A stretch of DNA of 63,270 nt from Tulasnella sp. 424 (taxonomy: Eukaryota; Basidiomycota; Agaricomycetes; Cantharellales; Tulasnellaceae), in contig WSUB01000018.1 in the NCBI GenBank assembly GCA_019633425.1, positions 1 through 63,270 of the forward strand, read 5' to 3'. Within the stretch, counting starts at the first letter, position 1, and the number at the start of each line of letters is the position of its first letter. Below, one piece after another: positions 59,002-63,270 of this stretch. The position numbers and the translations under genes are program-made. The notes below the pieces were generated by a model. The model searched no databases, was not told the DNA's origin, and saw only the letters and a list, made by a program, of their open reading frames with translations.

Positions 59002-59742
59002 AGTGTTCGATCAACTGGTCCCAACTTTACGCAAAGTGATGAGATGGGACTCATTGGTAAATATTTCTGTCCTTCCACAAACCTACACACGCAATTGTTG
59101 TCTTCCCTCCTCCAATCGCGATCTCGCCTCCCGACCCTTATGCATGTTACACCACTTCGTTTTCCTCTGCCACGCACTCCATAGACGGTCCTTTGGCCAG
59201 TTGCTATAATATTTTCCAGTTCTTTTTACACCAACCTCGTTTTATTTAGGATTCGGATATCTTTATAGACTTTGGGGAACTCCCATTGATACGAATGTCG
59301 AACTGCGTTTCGCATTGTGCGTGAGCGTCGTGTCTTTCTTTGTCCTCCACTCGACCACATTGTCCACGGCAACGACCGGGCTCACTGTGTCTGGGGCAAC
59401 GTGGGGGTTTCTCTAACTTGGAGGGCTTGCTGGTTCCCATTCTTCAGTCCTGGTTATCCCAGGATCTAAGTAATCCTTTACCTTCGCCACTAAAATTAGA
59501 CTCGAATAAAGAGAAAATACGTTCTATATACCGAGCTACTTGGGAATTTCCCCATTCTGCCGGCTACGTCCAGGAAAGGCGTTTATTCACAGACCCGCAG
59601 TGGCGTGCGAAGCCATGTTCATTGCGGGGTTAGCTGTTCAATGCCATTGTGACCAGTGCCCCAACACCTCACGTCCGTAATATCGCCAGCACCTACCCGA
59701 TCTCGAACGTTAGATCAAGTATCATAGTCAAATTCAGGTACA
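59002..59742. other. Intergenic: GT61 3' flank and F-box 5' region
   Basis: About 740 bp with no recognisable gene. Short frames on both strands have no motifs. It should hold the GT61 terminator and the upstream region of the F-box gene at 59743. Confidence 0.5.
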
Positions 59743-61530
59743 ATGGACTTTGGTGCATCGGAGGATGCAGTCGCAACGCTTTGGCGCAAATTGGAAGACA
59801 ACCTATGCCAGTGAGCCATTTTCCTCGAGAAACACACCAACCGCTAAGACAGGGCTTTATATTTTAGGTTCAAGGAAGGCGAAAATCTCGACTCGGAGTG
59901 GAATACTTCCTTTGACTTGGAGATCCGGGCAATGGAAGAGCTGCAATCAAAGCTCTCGGAACGTCTCGTCTTACGCAAACGAGCACGGAATTCCGCCGCC
60001 CCTATCAATCAACTTCCAACTGAAATAATCATCGACATCCTACGATGCTGTCTACCACCGAACCATAAGGCACAATCTCGAACGAGAACAACTCTCGCCC
60101 TGGTTTGCCACCTCTGGCACATAGTGGTGGAGAGTTCTCCGCCGCTGTGGTCGGTGATATGTAGCGAGGACGCAATTGGGGACGTTTCAAGGGCTCTCTC
60201 CAAGTCGGGACAGACCCAACTGGACTTAGTGGGGTTCTGGTCGACTCCCAGCCCATTCGTGGCCCAGAACACGTTCTTAAATGTAATCACGGCTCATAGC
60301 CAGCGCTGGCGGTCACTAAAGCTGCAACTCATTGTTGCTACGCCTAATTTTATGGCGGAGGCTGCCGCGCCGCAACTCGAATATCTCTCATTCGCCATGT
60401 CAGAAAGAAGGTGGACCGGAACGAAAGCCCTAAACCTGTTCAACGGTCGACCAACACCCCGGCTGCGTCACCTGTCTCTCCATGGTGTTCCGGTACAATG
60501 GAGCACGCTCTCCTCCCCAAACCTTTCCACTCTTACCGTCCGGAATATCGTAAACCTAGGTCCATCCCTATCCGAGCTCTTCACCGCCCTTTCCCGCCAT
60601 TCCAGTCTCGCCGTACTGTCTATTATCTCGATTCCAGGCTTGGAAGATACTGAGTTTGAAGGTGGCCCGGTAGAGCTTCCTCGTCTCCGAACTCTCACCA
60701 TCGGATGGCTCCCGGTCCCAACGGTTCATCAAATGATGGAAACCCTCAAAATACCGATCGACTGTCAGGCTCGCTTTCGGCTTCGGGTGCGAGATAGTCC
60801 CATCACTTCTCTCTTCCCACCCGACACTTTCCATCTATCCCAACGATGCGTCATTGACGCTTCACAGATCATCGTCACTTTCTCTGTCATCCAAAATGTA
60901 TCAAACACCGTGCGGCTCAAATCCAATGGGCTGTGGAGTTTGGACCTGACATTGGACGGCGCACAGGCTGCGGGAGATTTCCTCGCGTGGTTCAGCTCCC
61001 CAGAAGTCGTCTCTACAGGTGCCGTGGATATCCCAGTCCGGTTAGAGCTGATAGGAGACGAACCTCGGATTGACCTATTCTGTCGGCCGCTATCGAGCTT
61101 CAACAGTATACGCCGTATCACCTTGCGTCATGATTTCAGGCCGAGCTCTCCCAGTGCTGTTCTCCGATATCTCTCCATTGCTGCCGAGCATGACCAACAC
61201 AGCCTTTCTTTCCCTTTTCCTGGTCTGGAGGAACTTCACGTCGAAAAGCCCACACGATCTCTTCTCCACGATATCTCCACGATGCTCACGAACCGCTACA
61301 CATTATCGAGCGCTTTCGGATCTTCACCACCTTTGCAGAGAATCATCATGGGCAAGGAGTATGCGGGTGGGGAAGTGGGATCATTGGGTGAATTCTGGCC
61401 TAGCCCGCTTTCTGGGCTGCTTGACATTGTCGATTCGAGTGGGATTCAACTATCGTGGTGGGGAAAGCAACTTACTGGAGTTGCAGGAGGTGGTATTTTG
61501 GACCTATTGGCACGGAACTCTGCGACTTAG
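59743..61530 (+). CDS. F-box/LRR protein, second subtype, intact
   Basis: Exon 1 is 59743-59810 (MDFGASEDAVATLWRKLEDN) and exon 2 is 59868-61530, joined by a 57-nt intron: 576 residues. A coiled N-terminus (MEELQSKLSERLVLRKRARN) precedes the F-box INQLPTEIIIDILRCCLPPN with TTLALVCHLWHIVVESSPPL. LRR-like repeats follow: LEYLSFAMSERRW, LRHLSLHGVPVQWSTL, LAVLSIISIPGLED, LRTLTIGWLPVPT, IRRITLRHDF. The same plan as the left array (short exon 1 in phase 2, F-box, LRR, LNLFNGRPTPRLRHL-type segment matching LDLFGGRPPPKLRTL) shows shared ancestry, but identity is low. Probably an SCF substrate receptor. Confidence 0.85.
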
Positions 61531-62152
61531 CTTCAATAGTAAGATAAATCATAATAGATTTCTGTGTAGTTACAACACGCCCGATAGACACATGGTGGCT
61601 CAAGGTTCTGAGAAGGCAAAGGAACCCCTGCCAGCGGCATCTTATCTTGGCCGCACAGGAGTGGATGATGCGTGCGCATTGGGGTGACCGCATGATAGCC
61701 GGTCAACCTTCTGGAGATTGAAGTTTACTATCCTTTCCCGTACGGAAAACGCTTGCCTTAATATTACGGCCAGTTTCGGGGTTACACCGTGGGTGACGTC
61801 CTCCTCGAAGGGTTGTATTACTAGTACCGATCACCCAGTAAGCCTTGAGAAGTTTCATCAGATTTGAGCTATTCATGAGTCGTAACTTGGTTGCTATGGC
61901 TCGCCGCGTGGTACGTCGGTAGAAGAATGTCCCGCTGCCTCTTCTGGGAATAGCAGGTTGCTGAACTTCTTGTTTGTCTATCAAATTTACATGAGGCTCA
62001 CTAAACATCCCCCCTCACCCCCAAGAGGTTTCTGGGAAGGCAGCAGACGCCACATCAAATCCAACTGCTCCGATCAGCAAAAGCTTCTAGTTCAACCTCA
62101 TGGAGTGAGTCCTCATCACACCGAAGGCTGTAAAAACAAAAATCTGATATAG
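61531..62152. other. Intergenic before the last F-box gene
   Basis: About 620 bp between two plus-strand F-box genes. The start codon and first exon of the downstream F-box gene must lie here or nearby: a GTGAGT donor at about 62105 and an AG acceptor at 62151-62152 would make a 48-nt intron, but I could not fix the ATG. No other gene seen. Confidence 0.4.
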
Positions 62153-63270
62153 CGACCACGCCCAGCCCCCTAAACAAGACAAACACAAGGGACACGCTGC
62201 AGAGCGAGCACAACGTAGAGATACACGCCAAAGACAGGAATCAAGACGAGATTCCTAACGGTCCTAAAGATATCGAAGGATCGGGGAACGCATCCAGTCC
62301 AGTCCACCTCGTCCCAACGGAGATCCTAGCAACGATCTTCCACTACACTTTACCACCAGAGACTAAAGCGCAGCAAGGCGCTCGTACAGCCCTTGCTAGC
62401 GTTTGTCGCTACTGGAATATCGTCGTAAACAACTCGCCGATCCTGTGGTCAGCGATTTGTCACCTTGATTCGATGGAAAGCGTCTCGACATCCCTTGCTA
62501 GGTCTCGGGAAGCGAGCCTAGACGTGTACGGGTCTTGGGATAGACCTTTTATTGATGCTTCGGGACAACCTGGGATACAAGACGCCTTTTGGACGCTAAT
62601 CTCAAGTCACAGGCGGCGCTGGCGATCCGTCGAGCTCTGGTTCGCTGCCCCGCCAAACCATTCGTCGGTATTAAGCCCTGGAGTTACACCACTCCTGGAA
62701 CGCCTTTCGCTTTCCATGTCGCACCGAGTGTGGCTCTACAGGCTGGAACCGCTCGATCTCTTCGAGGGAACGATCCCACGCCTTCGCCATCTGTTCCTCG
62801 ACGCCGTTCCTCTACGATGGAGCAACTTTTCCGCACCAAACCTCTCCATTCTTCATCTCACGAATATCGGATACCTGGGTCCTCGCCTATCCCAGTTGCA
62901 CGACATCCTTACAACCTGTCCGAACCTAACAGAGATGAACCTAGAGTCGATCTCAAGCTTGGTAGCATCAGGATCGCTAAATCCTCTACATCCGGTCGAG
63001 CTCCATCGACTTCGAGGGCTCTTATTCAAGTATATCTCAGCTGGTGCGGTACAGCAGCTACTCGAGGCCCTCCGTGTGGCCGCGGAATGCTCGGTCTCCC
63101 TGCAAGGTCGAGTGAGAGGGCATCCAAAGGATTCGCTCTTCCCCTCTCATCTCCCGGACCTGCCTACGAAATGCCTCTCAAGGGCATCAAGAATCGTCAT
63201 CGTAGTCCAAGAAGGTTTCGTAAGGCTTTATTCAGATGGCCTTTGGAGTCTGAATCTGACGTTGGATGAT
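62153..63270 (+). CDS. F-box/LRR protein, partial at window end
   Basis: An open frame with no stop runs from 62153 to the window edge, 372 codons. It has the F-box (VHLVPTEILATIFHYTLPPE with TALASVCRYWNIVVNNSPIL) and LRR-like repeats (LERLSLSMSHRVW, LRHLFLDAVPLRWSNF, LSILHLTNIGYLGPR, LTEMNLESISSLVASG). Segments LEPLDLFEGTIPRLRHLFL and YSDGLWSLNLTLDD parallel the intact gene at 59743-61530 (LNLFNGRPTPRLRHLSL, KSNGLWSLDLTLDG), so the two form a tandem pair. The exon start is set by the AG at 62151-62152; exon 1 is not resolved. The 3' end, about 200 codons by comparison, lies outside the window. Confidence 0.75.

Noticed and set aside
62589..63269. Plus-strand frame starting MDANLKSQAALAIRR
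   Set aside because: Shadow of the F-box/LRR frame open from 62153 to the window end, which has clear F-box and LRR content.
1..63270. CRISPR arrays, bacterial operons, Shine-Dalgarno sites
   Set aside because: The window is eukaryotic: spliced genes, SWR1, ERD2 and mitochondrial carrier. No regular short direct repeats with spacers were seen.
1..63270. tRNA or rRNA genes
   Set aside because: No cloverleaf with a TTCGA-type T-loop box or conserved rRNA stretch was noticed. A covariance-model scan would be needed to exclude a tRNA with certainty.

Overview
The window is a stretch of nuclear chromosome from a basidiomycete fungus, most likely an Agaricomycete. Supporting signs are short GT-AG introns of roughly 45-90 bp in nearly every gene, gene families typical of Agaricomycetes (F-box/LRR proteins, LaeA/UMTA-like methyltransferases, GT61 glycosyltransferases, CASTOR-like ACT proteins), and close spacing on both strands. 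I cannot name the species. I see no rRNA, tRNA, CRISPR array or intact transposon.

Left third (1-21 kb): a tandem segmental duplication. The repeated block is about 9 kb and holds three minus-strand F-box/LRR genes followed upstream (higher coordinates) by one CASTOR-like ACT-domain gene. One partial and two full blocks are present. Of six F-box copies, two are open end to end (5401-7185, 12386-14154) and four carry indels or TGG->TAG nonsense changes. Of three CASTOR-like copies only the rightmost (18717-20872) is intact. All F-box copies share a 71-nt first exon of about 24 codons that must be spliced on to give a start codon (its donor is altered in the copy at 14417-16195). Several copies are mosaics, which indicates unequal crossing-over or gene conversion.

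Middle (21-44.4 kb): a poorly understood plus-strand region at 21.3-22.7 kb; then the SWR1 chromatin-remodelling ATPase (-), a homeodomain-like protein (-), the mitochondrial succinate/fumarate carrier SFC1 (+), a 3-hydroxyacyl-CoA dehydrogenase (+), the ER retention receptor ERD2 (-), a SAM-dependent methyltransferase with a 14-nt microexon (-), an unrecognised conserved-looking protein (-) and a SulP/STAS anion transporter (-). SFC1 and the dehydrogenase are neighbours on one strand and fit a shared role in acetate/fatty-acid use.

Right third (44.5-63.3 kb): RIT1 initiator-tRNA ribosylphosphate transferase (+), a MYND zinc-finger protein (-), a PinX1/PXR1-like G-patch protein (-), the LRO1/PDAT acyltransferase (+), two tandem GT61 glycosyltransferases (+), and two further F-box/LRR genes (+) of a different subtype, the last running off the window end.

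Most of the middle and right parts is ordinary single-copy housekeeping content. The unusual part is the decaying F-box/CASTOR-like array on the left. All splice models were made by eye from reading frame, GT/AG sites and paralog or family comparison.
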